Positions 42,371 through 52,207 of a DNA stretch of 64,000 bases are shown here, piece by piece (positions within the stretch are counted from its first letter, which is position 1; each line of letters opens with the position of its first letter). The translations under genes were made by a program, and so were the position numbers. Origin of the DNA: Lachnospira sp. (lineage in GTDB: Bacteria; Bacillota; Clostridia; Lachnospirales; Lachnospiraceae); assembly GCA_017621205.1 (NCBI GenBank), contig JAGATQ010000015.1, forward strand, positions 18,043-82,042, written 5' to 3'. The notes beneath the pieces were generated by a model. It was not told where the DNA came from and ran no database searches. It was given only the letters and a program-made list of their open reading frames with translations.

Positions 42371-43795
42371 TTATTTTACAACACCTATATCTTTAATGGG
42401 CCAGATACGAAAGACAACCTTACCGATAAACTGGTCCTTGGTCACATTACCTATCTCATAATCCCTGCTGTCCTTACTATTATTCCGGTTATCTCCCATC
42501 ACAAAATACTCATTTTCGCCAAGAGTTACAGAGGAATCCTCAAGACGGTAATAGTTATCCTTGGTAATACTCTCCTTTCCATACACATCATCCGAAAGCA
42601 TCTGTCCATCAACGTAAACAAAGCCCTCCTTAATCGAAACCGTTTCTCCCGGCAAACCGATAATCCGCTTGACAAAGGTAGTCGTATCGGACTCCGGAAA
42701 TACCACAATATCATAACGCTCTGGCTCATGATTACGATAAGTCAGCTTATCAATAATCAACTGTTGTCCATTTACTAAGGTGTCATTCATCGAATCACCA
42801 CTGACCTCCGTTTTCTGTCCTACATATTTTACAATCACTATCGCTAATACAAGGGCAATCAACACACATACACAAAGTGTTACAATCTCCTTCATGATTC
42901 CGGTAGCGGTAACGGCGTCCCTTTGCTTTAAGATAACGGCATCCTCCTTGGGAGGTGTACTCCCCTTCCCAGTCTGTTTCCCCTTTGTCGCTGTGTTAGC
43001 CGATGCATTGTTTTGTACTGCCATCGATGCTTGTCTGGCAAGTTCCATCCGGCTTAATACCTTAGGCTGCTCTGGCTCTTTGGGTTTATCTTCCGCCTTA
43101 GGAAGCTCTCCGCTCTGTGCCAGCTTAGCAAGCTCCAAACGGCTATATACCTTGGGACGTACTGGTTCCGGCTCTTTGACAATAGCGATGCCATTCTCAT
43201 CCAATGCACCCTTTTTCTCTAAATTACGGGTAACATCTGCAATGGTTTTTACGGAAGTATCCTCTTCTACCTCACCAAAAATCGCCTGCTGAATCCGAAG
43301 CTCATCCTCAGAAAGCCCACTCTCCTCTCGAAGAATGGTATCCGAAGCCATTGCTTGTTCCCCTGTCTCTTCCGGTTTCTCCATATCCTCTTCTCTTGAT
43401 ATCTCATCCTCAGGAATCAGACTGGATAAATAGTCAAGATTCAATCCATTGGCACTTGCCTGATAGCCGATGGCATCGTCACTTTCAACAGTCTCAACCA
43501 CATCCGGCTCCGGGGCAACTCCATCATAATCCAATCTGACATTCTCCTGTGCCTGCGTGGTAAGCTTGGTTTCTGCACCATATTTCTCACCGGAACGTCC
43601 ATAATAAATGGTTGCCTTCTCCCGTACTTTGTTAAGCTCCTCCACCGATTTCATCGGAGTGGGAATCTCTCCATCCTCACGGAAATAAGTAATCATTCCC
43701 TCGTACATATTATGTTTTTGATTTAACTCATCCAAGGTTTTAATCCGGAATGCCGGATCATGGATTGTCTTATTTCCACCTGTCTGTTCTGCCAT
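42371..43795 (-). CDS. lepB: Signal peptidase I with 300-residue N-terminal cytoplasmic extension
   Basis: The C-terminal 174 residues are a normal type I signal peptidase: one membrane helix (TLCVCVLIALVLAIVIVKY), catalytic Ser in SGDSMNDTL, Lys in FVKRIIGLPGE, and MGDNRNNSKDSR. The first 300 residues are hydrophilic and acidic, without similarity I recognise. They include a duplicated motif, PKVYSRLELAKLA and PKVLSRMELARQA, about 30 residues apart. The start at 43795 follows GGGGTGAAAG. Family length is usually 170-200, so this is a marked extension on the cytosolic side. A second, ordinary signal peptidase lies at 44680, with rbgA between. Confidence 0.9.
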   Translation of the reverse strand: MAEQTGGNKTIHDPAFRIKTLDELNQKHNMYEGMITYFREDGEIPTPMKSVEELNKVREKATIYYGRSGEKYGAETKLTTQAQENVRLDYDGVAPEPDVVETVESDDAIGYQASANGLNLDYLSSLIPEDEISREEDMEKPEETGEQAMASDTILREESGLSEDELRIQQAIFGEVEEDTSVKTIADVTRNLEKKGALDENGIAIVKEPEPVRPKVYSRLELAKLAQSGELPKAEDKPKEPEQPKVLSRMELARQASMAVQNNASANTATKGKQTGKGSTPPKEDAVILKQRDAVTATGIMKEIVTLCVCVLIALVLAIVIVKYVGQKTEVSGDSMNDTLVNGQQLIIDKLTYRNHEPERYDIVVFPESDTTTFVKRIIGLPGETVSIKEGFVYVDGQMLSDDVYGKESITKDNYYRLEDSSVTLGENEYFVMGDNRNNSKDSRDYEIGNVTKDQFIGKVVFRIWPIKDIGVVK

Positions 43796-43814
43796 TCTTT
43801 CACCCCAATGCTGA

Positions 43815-44657
43815 TTATTCACAATATTCCAATGTAATTCTTCCAAGCTTTCCACTACGGTAATCATCAAGCAATACATCCGCTGCTTTCACAATATCAA
43901 GCTCTGCCCCTTTCTTAACACAGTTTCGTACCTTGGCTATCTGTGTCAGAATATCAATGGGCTTTGCCTGCTCTGTAACAATATACCGCTCATACAATGT
44001 ACCTTCATAATGCTCTTTTAGAATCGTAATAAGCGATACTGCAAGCTCTTCCGAAATCAAAATCTCATCATTAACCGAGCCAATTAATGCTAAATGCATC
44101 CCAACCGTTTCATCTTCAAACTTCGGCCACAGAATTCCCGGTGTATCCAGCAATTCAATATTTTTGTTAAGCTTAATCCATTGTTTTCCCTTGGTTACTC
44201 CCGGTTTGTTCCCAGTCTTGGTGCATGCTTTCCCGACCAGGGAATTGATAAAGGTTGACTTTCCAACATTGGGAATCCCTGCTATCATAGCACGGATGGG
44301 ACGGTTCTTAATTCCACGTCTTTTATCCCGCTCAAGCTTCTCTTTACATGCCTCCATAACAATATTCTGAATGGACTTTACACCGGTTCCCCTCTGGGAG
44401 TTCACCTGTGCAACAAAGAATCCCTGCTCCTCAAAAAAAGTCTGCCACTGATTGGTATATCGGCTATCTGCCAAATCTACTTTATTGAGTAGAATTAATC
44501 TCGCCTTGTTCTGTGCGAGCTGGTCAATATCGGGATTCCGGCTGCTCAAAGGAATTCTTGCATCCACTAACTCAATTACAATATCAATCAGCTTGATATT
44601 TTCCTGCATCATACGCTTTGCCTTTGTCATATGTCCCGGATACCATTGTATATTCAT
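43815..44657 (-). CDS. rbgA: Ribosome biogenesis GTPase RbgA (YlqF)
   Basis: RbgA is needed for late 50S assembly in Firmicutes. The 280-residue protein has a circularly permuted GTPase domain, with G4 (LNKVDLAD) before G1 (GIPNVGKSTFINSL) and then LLDTPGILWPKF, and a C-terminal ANTAR-like helical region. It starts MNIQWYPGHMTKAKRMM, the family hallmark. The order rbgA-rnhB-ylqG-ylqH is conserved from Bacillus, here with a signal peptidase gene on either side. Confidence 0.97.
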   Translation of the reverse strand: MNIQWYPGHMTKAKRMMQENIKLIDIVIELVDARIPLSSRNPDIDQLAQNKARLILLNKVDLADSRYTNQWQTFFEEQGFFVAQVNSQRGTGVKSIQNIVMEACKEKLERDKRRGIKNRPIRAMIAGIPNVGKSTFINSLVGKACTKTGNKPGVTKGKQWIKLNKNIELLDTPGILWPKFEDETVGMHLALIGSVNDEILISEELAVSLITILKEHYEGTLYERYIVTEQAKPIDILTQIAKVRNCVKKGAELDIVKAADVLLDDYRSGKLGRITLEYCE

Positions 44658-44679
44658 AGTTACCTCACTATCCTAATAA

Positions 44680-45243
44680 TTATTTTATCTTGTGGAATTG
44701 ATATCCACTCCGCTTCGCAATAATCTTCCCCTCAATGTCTTCCTTGGATATTGCACCGACATTGGTAAAACGGGAATCCTCGCTGTTATTGCAGTTGTCT
44801 CCAATCATAAAATACTCGTCCTCACTGAGGGTAAATTCCTCCGCTGCAATGCCCGGCGACAATATCAAATCGTCAAAGGGAACATCACCAAGCTGCTCTC
44901 CATCAATATAAATACTTCCATCCTTAATCTGTATCGTTTCCTTAGGCAGACCGATAATCCTCTTAATATACTCATGCTCCGTTTCCGACTTTGTAACCTT
45001 AAACTTAACGATATCATATCGCTTAGGTTTCTTTATAAAATAGCTGCTTCTGGATAACACCACCTGATTCCCATCCTCCAAAACAGGAGACATGGAATCC
45101 CCGACCACATTAGTCGTCTGAAAAAAGAAATATACAAAACAAAATGCCAGAACTAATGCAAGCAGAATCGTGATGGCATAATTCACAACCTGATACAGGA
45201 TTCTGGATTTGCGCTCTCTTCTGAAATCTAAATACATACTCAT
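44680..45243 (-). CDS. lepB: Signal peptidase I
   Basis: The 187-residue membrane enzyme cleaves signal peptides from exported proteins. One membrane helix (residues about 20-42) precedes VGDSMSPVLEDGNQVVLSR with the catalytic Ser. YDIVKF, EYIKRIIGLPKETIQIKDGSIYIDG with the catalytic Lys, and MIGDNCNNSEDSRF follow. Length is typical. It follows metA and precedes rbgA by 22 bases. Confidence 0.95.
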   Translation of the reverse strand: MSMYLDFRRERKSRILYQVVNYAITILLALVLAFCFVYFFFQTTNVVGDSMSPVLEDGNQVVLSRSSYFIKKPKRYDIVKFKVTKSETEHEYIKRIIGLPKETIQIKDGSIYIDGEQLGDVPFDDLILSPGIAAEEFTLSEDEYFMIGDNCNNSEDSRFTNVGAISKEDIEGKIIAKRSGYQFHKIK

Positions 45244-45261
45244 ATGGTAATCCTTGCCTTT

Positions 45262-46167
45262 CTACCACTCATACGGTGTGTTCTGGTACACATAATAATT
45301 GAGCCAGTTATAATAAAGCGTATTCGCATGACACCGCCATGTCTTGGGTGGAACCTTCTCAGGGTCATCCTCCGGATAATAATTCTCAGGAATCTTCGGT
45401 TCAATTCCTTTTTCCAAATCCCGTTTATACTCCTTATCCAGTGTCAGCTGGTCATACTCCGGGTGACCGGTTACAAAAATATTCTTCATCCTTTTGTCAA
45501 TAATCAGATAGGGCCCTGCCACCTCTGATTCTGCCACAATCTCCAAATCATCGAGTGTCTCAATATCCGCTTTGTCAAATCCGGTATAGCGGGAATGAGG
45601 TACAAAAAAGGTATCATCAAAGCCCCGGACAAGAGGTGTTTTCTTATGGAAGGTATGATGCTCATAGATACCGGACAGCTTTTCTTTTAGCAGATGCTTT
45701 TGCACTCCATAGTGATAGTAAAGCCCTGCCTGAGCCCCCCAACAGATATGTAGAGTGGAGGTTACATTGGTCTTACTCCACTCCATAATTTCTGTCAGCT
45801 CCTTCCAGTAATCCACCTCCTCAAAAGCAAGTGTCTCCACCGGAGCTCCCGTAATAATCAAACCATCATAGCGATGCTTCCTAACCTCATCAAAATAGAC
45901 ATAGAACCGCTCCAAATGCTCTGTAGGAGTATTCTTCGATTCATGGGAACCCATACGGACAAAGGATATATTTACCTGCAACGGAGTATTGGCAAGACTA
46001 CGCAAAAGCGCAAGCTCTGTATCTTCCTTTAATGGCATCAAATTCACAATCAATATATTTAAGGGACGAATATCCTGATTCAATGCTCTATCAGAATCCA
46101 TAACAAATACATTTTCATCCTCTAATATCTTTTTGACGGGTAAACCATTATCAATCTTTATTGGCAT
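45262..46167 (-). CDS. metA: Homoserine O-acyltransferase MetA (acetyl-type predicted)
   Basis: MetA acylates homoserine in methionine synthesis. The 301-residue protein has [31 protein letters not shown] with the catalytic Cys, FVTGHPEYD with His, and [10 protein letters not shown] with Glu. The specificity loop reads [16 protein letters not shown]. Glu in place of the Gly found in E. coli is the residue that marks acetyl-CoA rather than succinyl-CoA users, so I predict O-acetylhomoserine as product. It starts two bases after ligA ends and has no SAM riboswitch, so it seems to depend on the ligA transcript. Confidence 0.94.
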   Translation of the reverse strand: MPIKIDNGLPVKKILEDENVFVMDSDRALNQDIRPLNILIVNLMPLKEDTELALLRSLANTPLQVNISFVRMGSHESKNTPTEHLERFYVYFDEVRKHRYDGLIITGAPVETLAFEEVDYWKELTEIMEWSKTNVTSTLHICWGAQAGLYYHYGVQKHLLKEKLSGIYEHHTFHKKTPLVRGFDDTFFVPHSRYTGFDKADIETLDDLEIVAESEVAGPYLIIDKRMKNIFVTGHPEYDQLTLDKEYKRDLEKGIEPKIPENYYPEDDPEKVPPKTWRCHANTLYYNWLNYYVYQNTPYEW

Positions 46168-46169
46168 TA

Positions 46170-48161
46170 CTAATTACTTCCTTCCTGCAATAGCTTAACA
46201 TAATCTTCCTCTGTAATAATCGGAATAGACAATTCCTTTGCTTTTTTATTTTTGGAGGAATTAGAGGTAATATCATTGTTAATCAGATAGCTTGTTTTAG
46301 ACGAAACCGAACCAGCTACCTTCCCTCCAAGCCTCTCAATCTCGGCTTTGATTGCATTACGGTTCTCATAAATTGAAAGGCTTCCCGTTACCACAAAGGT
46401 CATACCATCAAATAATAGTGCATCCTTCTCCAAAACCTCTGTCTGCTCAAAGCGAATCTCTTTCAGCAGACAGTCTACAGTCTGATTATAATCCTCCCTG
46501 GCAAAAAAATCTACAAAAGACTTCGCAATCAATTCTCCGATTCCATCAATCTCAACAAGCTCCTCTAAGGAAGCCCGCTTAAGCCGCTCGAAATCATAGT
46601 CAAAATGCTTTACTAACAGCTTGGCATTACTAAGACCAATATTGGCAATTCCAAGGCTATAAACAAATGCCGCAATAGAACAATCCCGGCTTTTATCAAT
46701 TGCTTTTATCAGCTTATTATAGGAACGCTGACCAAAGCCCTCCAAGGTAGTTATCTCCTCCTCATAATCAGCTAGATGATACAAATCATAGAGATTGTGC
46801 AAAAAACCATTCTGAATAAACTTTTCTAAAGTAGCCTCTGAAAGCCCTTCGATATTCATGGCATCCCGGCTCACATAATGGGCAAACTGATTCACCCGTT
46901 TTGCCGGACAGAGAGGATTCGGACAAATAAGCACCCGGATGTCATTTTCAGATTTTATACTCGTTTTCTGGTGGCAGACAGGACAACACTCCGGCAGCGT
47001 AAGCGTATTGCTCCGGGTCAGGTTATCCGCAAGCTGGGGAATAATCATATTAGCCTTAAACACCGTAATCCTATCCCCCTCCCCAAGCTCGTATTCCTCT
47101 AAAATACTGACATTGTGAAGGCTTGCTCTTGTCACCGTCGTTCCCTCAATCTCTACCGGGTCAAATACCGCAACCGGATTAATCAACCCGGTTCTTGATA
47201 CACTCCAGAACACCTCCCGGAAGGTCGTTTCCGCCACTTCATCCCTCCACTTAAAAGCAATAGAATCCTTAGGGAACTTAGCAGTAGTGCCTAGCGACCT
47301 GCCATAGATCGTATCATCAAAACAAAGTACCAAGCCATCAGACGGAAAATCATTTTTCTCTACTCTCTGTGCAAAATCCTCTACCGCTTCACGAATGGAT
47401 GATTCTGTCACCATACGATATTCTACCACATCAAAGCCAAGGGAGGATAACCATTCAAAACGCTGCTTCATCGTGCTAAGCTCTGAGAATTCTCCCACAT
47501 CTACCAACTGAAAAGCAAAAAAATGGACATTACGTTTCGCACAAATCTCACTGTTCAATTGCCGTACCGTACCACTACACAGATTTCTTGGATTTTTATA
47601 TCTGGAATCAATATCCGCAATCTCCTCATTAATCCGGTTAAAATCAGAATATTTAATAACTGACTCACCACGAACAATTAGTTTACCCTTATAGGAAATT
47701 GCTTGAGGGACATTCTGAAACACCCTGGCATTGTGGGTAATATCCTCCCCAACCTGTCCATTGCCCCTCGTAACAGCCTGCTTTAACACGCCATCCTCAT
47801 AAGTTAAAACAGTCGTCAGTCCGTCAAGCTTCCACGACAATACCCCTGTCTGACCTGAGAGCCACGAGCCAAGCTCTAAAACCTCCTTCGTCTTGTCCAA
47901 GGAGAGCATCGGATATTCATGGGTGACCTTCTTAAGCTCGCTTAACACCTCATAGCCTACTGTAACAGTAGGACTTGTGGAAAATGTTACCCCTGTCTCT
48001 TTTTCAAGCTGAACCAGCTCATCATACAATGCATCGTATTCAAAATTACTTATAATCTCTTCATCATCATTATAGTAGGCTTTGGAAGCCCTACGCAAAG
48101 TCTGAACCAGCTCCTTCATACGAAGCATTTTATCATCTGTATCAGATGTACTCTGTCCCAT
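46170..48161 (-). CDS. ligA: NAD+-dependent DNA ligase LigA
   Basis: LigA seals nicks in replication and repair. The 663-residue protein has an Ia domain, the adenylation motif SWKLDGLTT (KxDG), [14 protein letters not shown] and [11 protein letters not shown]. An OB fold, a four-Cys zinc finger (CCPVCHQ and CPNPLCPAK), a helix-hairpin-helix region and a C-terminal BRCT domain ([38 protein letters not shown]) follow. ATG 48161 follows GGGAGGTTC; the frame extends 31 codons further upstream without homology. metA follows almost directly. Confidence 0.97.
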   Translation of the reverse strand: MGQSTSDTDDKMLRMKELVQTLRRASKAYYNDDEEIISNFEYDALYDELVQLEKETGVTFSTSPTVTVGYEVLSELKKVTHEYPMLSLDKTKEVLELGSWLSGQTGVLSWKLDGLTTVLTYEDGVLKQAVTRGNGQVGEDITHNARVFQNVPQAISYKGKLIVRGESVIKYSDFNRINEEIADIDSRYKNPRNLCSGTVRQLNSEICAKRNVHFFAFQLVDVGEFSELSTMKQRFEWLSSLGFDVVEYRMVTESSIREAVEDFAQRVEKNDFPSDGLVLCFDDTIYGRSLGTTAKFPKDSIAFKWRDEVAETTFREVFWSVSRTGLINPVAVFDPVEIEGTTVTRASLHNVSILEEYELGEGDRITVFKANMIIPQLADNLTRSNTLTLPECCPVCHQKTSIKSENDIRVLICPNPLCPAKRVNQFAHYVSRDAMNIEGLSEATLEKFIQNGFLHNLYDLYHLADYEEEITTLEGFGQRSYNKLIKAIDKSRDCSIAAFVYSLGIANIGLSNAKLLVKHFDYDFERLKRASLEELVEIDGIGELIAKSFVDFFAREDYNQTVDCLLKEIRFEQTEVLEKDALLFDGMTFVVTGSLSIYENRNAIKAEIERLGGKVAGSVSSKTSYLINNDITSNSSKNKKAKELSIPIITEEDYVKLLQEGSN

Positions 48162-48273
48162 TAAATGAACCTCCCAAAATCTCGTCTCACTCTTTATTCC
48201 TGCCCTTCTATAAACCGACCTCAGGGCTCCATTATGCTTCGCTGAGTCCCTCATCAGGGCAATCTTAGGTCAA

Positions 48274-48954
48274 TTATAACATCCTTTGTAATTCCTCTAA
48301 TTCCTGTGCTGTAACCTCACGGTATTGTCCGACTGGCAAATCATCAAGCTTAATATTCATTACCCTTGTACGCTTCAAGCTTCTCACCCGATATCCCAAC
48401 GCCTCACACATCCGCCGGATCTGACGGTTTAACCCTTGTGTAAGAACAATGGTAAATCCATTGCGGCTGGTCTTTTTCACCTTACAAGGCCGGGTTACAG
48501 TATCAAGTATTGCTACCCCTTTTCGCATAGACTCCAAAAATTCTTTTGTAACAGTCTGATCTACTGTCACCTCATATTCCTTTTCATGACAATTACGGGC
48601 ATGACTAATCTGATTGTGCAGTTCCCCCTGATTCGTGAGCAAAACCAGTCCCTGTGAATCCTTGTCAAGCCTTCCCACAGGATAAATCCGCTCGGGATAA
48701 CCAATCGCATCTATAATATTGTCCTTCTCCTTAACCGAACACACGAGTCCAACAGGCTTATTGTATACCAATAGGATAAACGGAACATCGCATTCTATCC
48801 GTCTGCCTTGGAAACATACTTCGTCGGTGTCCTCTACCATATCTCCTATAACCGCAGTTCGGCCATTAATGGTAACCTCCCCTGCTTCAATATGCTTATC
48901 CGCTGCCCGTCGGCTACAAACTCCCGCAGAGCTCAAATATTTATTGATCCGCAT
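48274..48954 (-). CDS. rluF: RluF-like 23S rRNA pseudouridine synthase
   Basis: The 226-residue enzyme has an S4 domain (MRINKYLSSAGVCSRRAADKHIEAGEVTIN) and an RsuA-type core with VGRLDKDSQGLVLLTNQG and LTQGLNRQIRRMCEALGYRVRSLKR. The last segment is the version found in RluF, which modifies U2604 (and a tRNA-Tyr position) in E. coli. AAAGGAGC precedes the start. It lies upstream of ligA in the same direction with a 112-base gap. Confidence 0.88.
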   Translation of the reverse strand: MRINKYLSSAGVCSRRAADKHIEAGEVTINGRTAVIGDMVEDTDEVCFQGRRIECDVPFILLVYNKPVGLVCSVKEKDNIIDAIGYPERIYPVGRLDKDSQGLVLLTNQGELHNQISHARNCHEKEYEVTVDQTVTKEFLESMRKGVAILDTVTRPCKVKKTSRNGFTIVLTQGLNRQIRRMCEALGYRVRSLKRTRVMNIKLDDLPVGQYREVTAQELEELQRML

Positions 48955-49004
48955 TCCTTACGCTGCTCCTTTAATCCGATTACATAAATAATCTATTTCA
49001 TTTA

Positions 49005-49170
49005 TCATTATTTCATCTCGTCTATCGCCTCGATGTTTTTTCGCAAAATGCCGCTTCAAGCAAGCTTGAGCGTCGCTTTGCTCATTATTTCATCTCGCCT
49101 ATCGCCTCGATGTTTTTTCGCAAAATGCCGCTTCAAACAAGCTTGAGCGTCGCTTTGCTCATTATTTCAT
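49005..49170. repeat. 77-bp tandem repeat overlapping the 3' end of cheR
   Basis: Two complete units with a 77-base period (starting at 49005 and 49082) and a third partial unit of about 12 bases (49159-49170) are nearly identical. Each begins TCATTATTTCATCTCG and contains a hairpin-forming stretch around TCAAGCAAGCTTGAGCG. The partial unit includes the last codons and stop of cheR, so the duplication unit seems to have been copied outward from the gene end. Confidence 0.9.
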
Positions 49171-49941
49171 ATAAAAAAACGAAAACTTGGATTGAAAGCC
49201 AATGCTGTCTGCATGCAGCATCTGCTCTGTACTTCCCACAAACAACACGCCATCCTTCTTTAAAGATTTATAGAACTTTTTATATATTTCATCCTTTGCC
49301 TCTTCCGTAAAATAAATCATAACATTACGGCAGACAATTAAGTCATAATTGGAATCATACAAATCCCTCAAAAGGTTATGCTGACGAAACTGTACTCTTT
49401 TTTTGATATCCTCTGAAATCTGAAAAGAATTACTGCCAAGCTGTTTGAAATACTTCTGCTTAAACTCTTCTGGTAAGCCCTTTAAACTTTTCTTATCGTA
49501 AATTCCGACCTGTGCCTTCGCTATTATTTGTTTATCAATATCGGTTGCATCAATCGTAATATTATTGAGTGACATGTGCTTGGAAAGAAGCATCACTAAA
49601 GAATAGGGTTCATCTCCGGTCGAACAGGCAGCACTCCATATCTTTAAAGGACGGTTTTTATTCCGTTCTAAAAGTCCGGGAAGCAGCTCCTTCTCCAAGA
49701 TAGTCCACTGCTCCGGATTACGGTAAAATTCTGAAACATTAATCGTTAAATATGATAAAAATGCCTCATACATCTCCTTATTCTCTTGTATCGCATCCAA
49801 AAATTCTTTAAAACCATTGAGCTTATACCGCTTAATTAACGCTTCAATGCGACGCTTCATCTGGCGTTCCTTGTAGCACGCCAAATCAATTCCTGTCAAT
49901 TTATGTACATCAACAATAAATTGCTCATATTCATATACCAT
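49162..49941 (-). CDS. cheR: Chemotaxis protein methyltransferase CheR
   Basis: CheR methylates glutamates on chemoreceptors using S-adenosylmethionine. The 259-residue protein has an N-terminal helical domain (MKRRIEALIKRYKLNGF) and a methyltransferase domain with TINVSEFYRNPEQW, IWSAACSTGDEPYSLVMLL, VQFRQHNLL, LIVCRNVMIYF and GVLFVGSTEQM. No other chemotaxis gene is adjacent. It is a stand-alone copy between ispH-rpsA and rluF, implying motility genes elsewhere. Its stop lies inside a tandem repeat. Confidence 0.95.
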   Translation of the reverse strand: MVYEYEQFIVDVHKLTGIDLACYKERQMKRRIEALIKRYKLNGFKEFLDAIQENKEMYEAFLSYLTINVSEFYRNPEQWTILEKELLPGLLERNKNRPLKIWSAACSTGDEPYSLVMLLSKHMSLNNITIDATDIDKQIIAKAQVGIYDKKSLKGLPEEFKQKYFKQLGSNSFQISEDIKKRVQFRQHNLLRDLYDSNYDLIVCRNVMIYFTEEAKDEIYKKFYKSLKKDGVLFVGSTEQMLHADSIGFQSKFSFFYMK

Positions 49942-49978
49942 AATTTCACCCTATCCTATATTATTTTCATTTCATGCT

Positions 49979-50007
49979 GTTGGGGACAAAAGGTATTTTG
50001 CCCCAAC
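49979..50007 (-). other. Leader hairpin upstream of cheR
   Basis: GTTGGGG-CAAAA pairs with TTTTG-CCCCAAC around a four-base loop, with a single bulged base, 38-66 bases before the cheR start. It has no T run behind it, so it is not an obvious terminator and could be an mRNA-stabilising or regulatory stem. Confidence 0.5.
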
Positions 50008-50064
50008 TGATGATGCCACGGATTGCTTCGTTGTTTCACAACTCCTACAATCCTGCAAACATTC

Positions 50065-50107
50065 CATATAAAAATATAGTGCCTATAATGATATTATAGA
50101 CACTATA
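50065..50107 (-). terminator. Probable terminator of ispH-rpsA
   Basis: A 15-bp AT-rich stem (TATAGTGTCTATAAT and complement, one G-T pair) with a three-base loop lies 32 bases after the ispH-rpsA stop. It is followed on the minus strand by TTTTTATAT. Confidence 0.65.
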
Positions 50108-50138
50108 CCTTCATTCGTAACTATATCCGTTAACCCGC

Positions 50139-52091
50139 TTACTCCTCAATCTCTTCGATTTCGTCAGCATCTACCTCTTCCATATCCTCTTCCACACGAG
50201 ATAAGGTTGCTTTAATGCTCAAGCTAATCTTATGTGCATCTAAGTTAAAATCAACCACCTTAGCAGTAACCTCCTGCCCAACAGATAAAACAGTAGAAGG
50301 TTTCTCAATATGCTCCAGTGAAATCTGGGACACATGAAGCAATGCATCTACTCCCGGCTCTAACTCAATAAAAGCACCAAAATCTGTCATTCGGGCAACC
50401 TTACCAGTTACAATATTGCCGATAGCATACTTCTCTTCTGCCTTCAACCATGGGTTCTGGTCGTCAAACTTCAAGCTCAAGGCAATCTTCTCGCCCTGAA
50501 TATCCTTGATTAATACCCTAACCTCATCGCCAACCTTAAACACCTTCTTTGGATTCTCAACACGTCCCCATGACATCTCGGAAATGTGGAGCAATCCATC
50601 TGCACCACCCAAATCAATGAAGGCACCGAAATCTGTAAGGTTCTTAACCACACCTTCCACTGCATCGCCAACATGAATTCTTTCAAATAATTCCTTCTTT
50701 TTCTCTTCTCTCTCAGCAACCATCAATTGCTTGCGGTCGCCAATAATTCTTCTCTTATGTGGATTATACTCTGTAATCACAAACTGAATCTCCTGACCAG
50801 CATACTTGGATAAATCTCTCTCAAACTGATCAGAAACCAGACTTGCAGGAATAAACACTCTTGATTCCTCAAAATTAACAATCAATCCACCATCACGAAC
50901 CTCTGAAACAGTTCCACTGATAACTTCCTTACTCTCAAATGCAGCTTCCAGCTTCTCGTTGGATTTATCTACAGCAAGACGCTTGTAGGTCAATAATACC
51001 TGACCTTCACCGTCATTCACCTTCAATACCTTTGCCGTCATAGTCTGACCAATCTCAACTTCCTTCGTCAAATCCACATTCGGCTGGTTCGTGTACTCAC
51101 TACGGGTAATAATGCCATCTGCCTTATAACCAATATTAAGAACAATTTCGTCCTCTTTCACACTAATAACCGTACCCTCAACCACTGCACCGCCTCTGAC
51201 GGTTGTCTTTGCCTTCAGGCTCTCTTCTAATAATTCTCCAAAGTTCTCTTCTGCCATGCTATCATGAACCTCCTTGATAATATTGTTTGGGGTGGACGCC
51301 CCTGCTGTAATACCAACGCTACCAACGGACTCCAACATGGTTAAATCCAAATCAACAAGTGTCTGTATATAGTAAGTGCGTTTACATTCTTTACTACTTA
51401 TGTCATATAGCTTCTGGGTGTTAGAACTATTTCTGCCCCCGATGACAATCATTGCATCAACTTCTTTAGCGAGAGTCGCTGCCTCAGACTGACGTTCCTC
51501 GGTCGCATTACAAATAGTATTACATACTCCTATACTATAACCTTTTTTTCTGAAAATTTCAACTATATCTTTAAATTTCTTGTAATTAAATGTCGTCTGA
51601 GACACCAGACAATAGCGTAAGTCCTTATTTAATGCCAGATTTGAAGCCGTTTCTATAGAGTCAACAATAATTGGTTCACTCTGGCACCACTCTTTAATAC
51701 CAATAACCTCCGGATGCGTAGGGTCTCCGGTAATAATTACAGGCTCATTATTATCTCCCGCCTCATGAACCAATCTGTGTATCTTCAAAACAAAGGGACA
51801 GGTTGCATCGACAAGCTGTATTCCCTTTTGCTCAAGCACATCATAAACCTTTTTGCCTACACCGTGGGAGCGAATCACTACTGTTCCCTCCCCATCCGGC
51901 AGTGCCATAATATCCTCCAATGTATGGAGCACCTTAACTCCCTTCTGTTCCAAATCGGCAACAACCTGCTCATTGTGAATAATCGGCCCGTAGGTATACA
52001 CATGCTCCCGCCCCGCAACCTCATAAACCTGTTCTACCGCCCGCTTAACACCAAAGCAAAAGCCTGCCGTTTTTGCCAACTTAACCTTCAT
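50139..52091 (-). CDS. ispH-rpsA: Fusion of 4-hydroxy-3-methylbut-2-enyl diphosphate reductase (IspH) and ribosomal protein S1
   Basis: Residues 1 to about 285 are IspH, the last enzyme of the MEP isoprenoid pathway, with the three Fe-S cysteines in KTAGFCFGVKRAV, VDATCPFVLKIH and GVCNTICNATEERQ, and THPEVIGIKEW. The remaining 365 residues hold four S1 RNA-binding repeats (for example VVEGTVISVKEDEIVLNIGYKADG and VEGVVKNLTDFGAFIDLGGADGLLHISEMSW) and an acidic tail EEDMEEVDADEIEEIEE. The fusion is characteristic of many Clostridia. I use ATG 52091 because AAGGA lies eight bases before it; an in-frame ATG three codons earlier overlaps that site. cmk lies upstream, the usual order. Confidence 0.96.
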   Translation of the reverse strand: MKVKLAKTAGFCFGVKRAVEQVYEVAGREHVYTYGPIIHNEQVVADLEQKGVKVLHTLEDIMALPDGEGTVVIRSHGVGKKVYDVLEQKGIQLVDATCPFVLKIHRLVHEAGDNNEPVIITGDPTHPEVIGIKEWCQSEPIIVDSIETASNLALNKDLRYCLVSQTTFNYKKFKDIVEIFRKKGYSIGVCNTICNATEERQSEAATLAKEVDAMIVIGGRNSSNTQKLYDISSKECKRTYYIQTLVDLDLTMLESVGSVGITAGASTPNNIIKEVHDSMAEENFGELLEESLKAKTTVRGGAVVEGTVISVKEDEIVLNIGYKADGIITRSEYTNQPNVDLTKEVEIGQTMTAKVLKVNDGEGQVLLTYKRLAVDKSNEKLEAAFESKEVISGTVSEVRDGGLIVNFEESRVFIPASLVSDQFERDLSKYAGQEIQFVITEYNPHKRRIIGDRKQLMVAEREEKKKELFERIHVGDAVEGVVKNLTDFGAFIDLGGADGLLHISEMSWGRVENPKKVFKVGDEVRVLIKDIQGEKIALSLKFDDQNPWLKAEEKYAIGNIVTGKVARMTDFGAFIELEPGVDALLHVSQISLEHIEKPSTVLSVGQEVTAKVVDFNLDAHKISLSIKATLSRVEEDMEEVDADEIEEIEE

Positions 52092-52207
52092 GAAAACCAT
52101 CCTTACTCAATCAAGATTTCAAACTTTACACATATAAATTTGTGGTTAAGCTAGTATAATTCCTAGCATAATGTAAACTTCATGTGCAAAATTTGAGATA
52201 TTTACTC

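Noticed and set aside
46170..46260. SAM riboswitch for metA
   Set aside because: metA begins two bases after ligA, leaving no room for an aptamer.
49005..49170. CRISPR array
   Set aside because: Two 77-bp units in direct contact without spacers and no cas genes nearby.
49942..50064. SigD-type flagellar promoter before cheR
   Set aside because: I found no TAAA with a correctly spaced GCCGATAT-like box.
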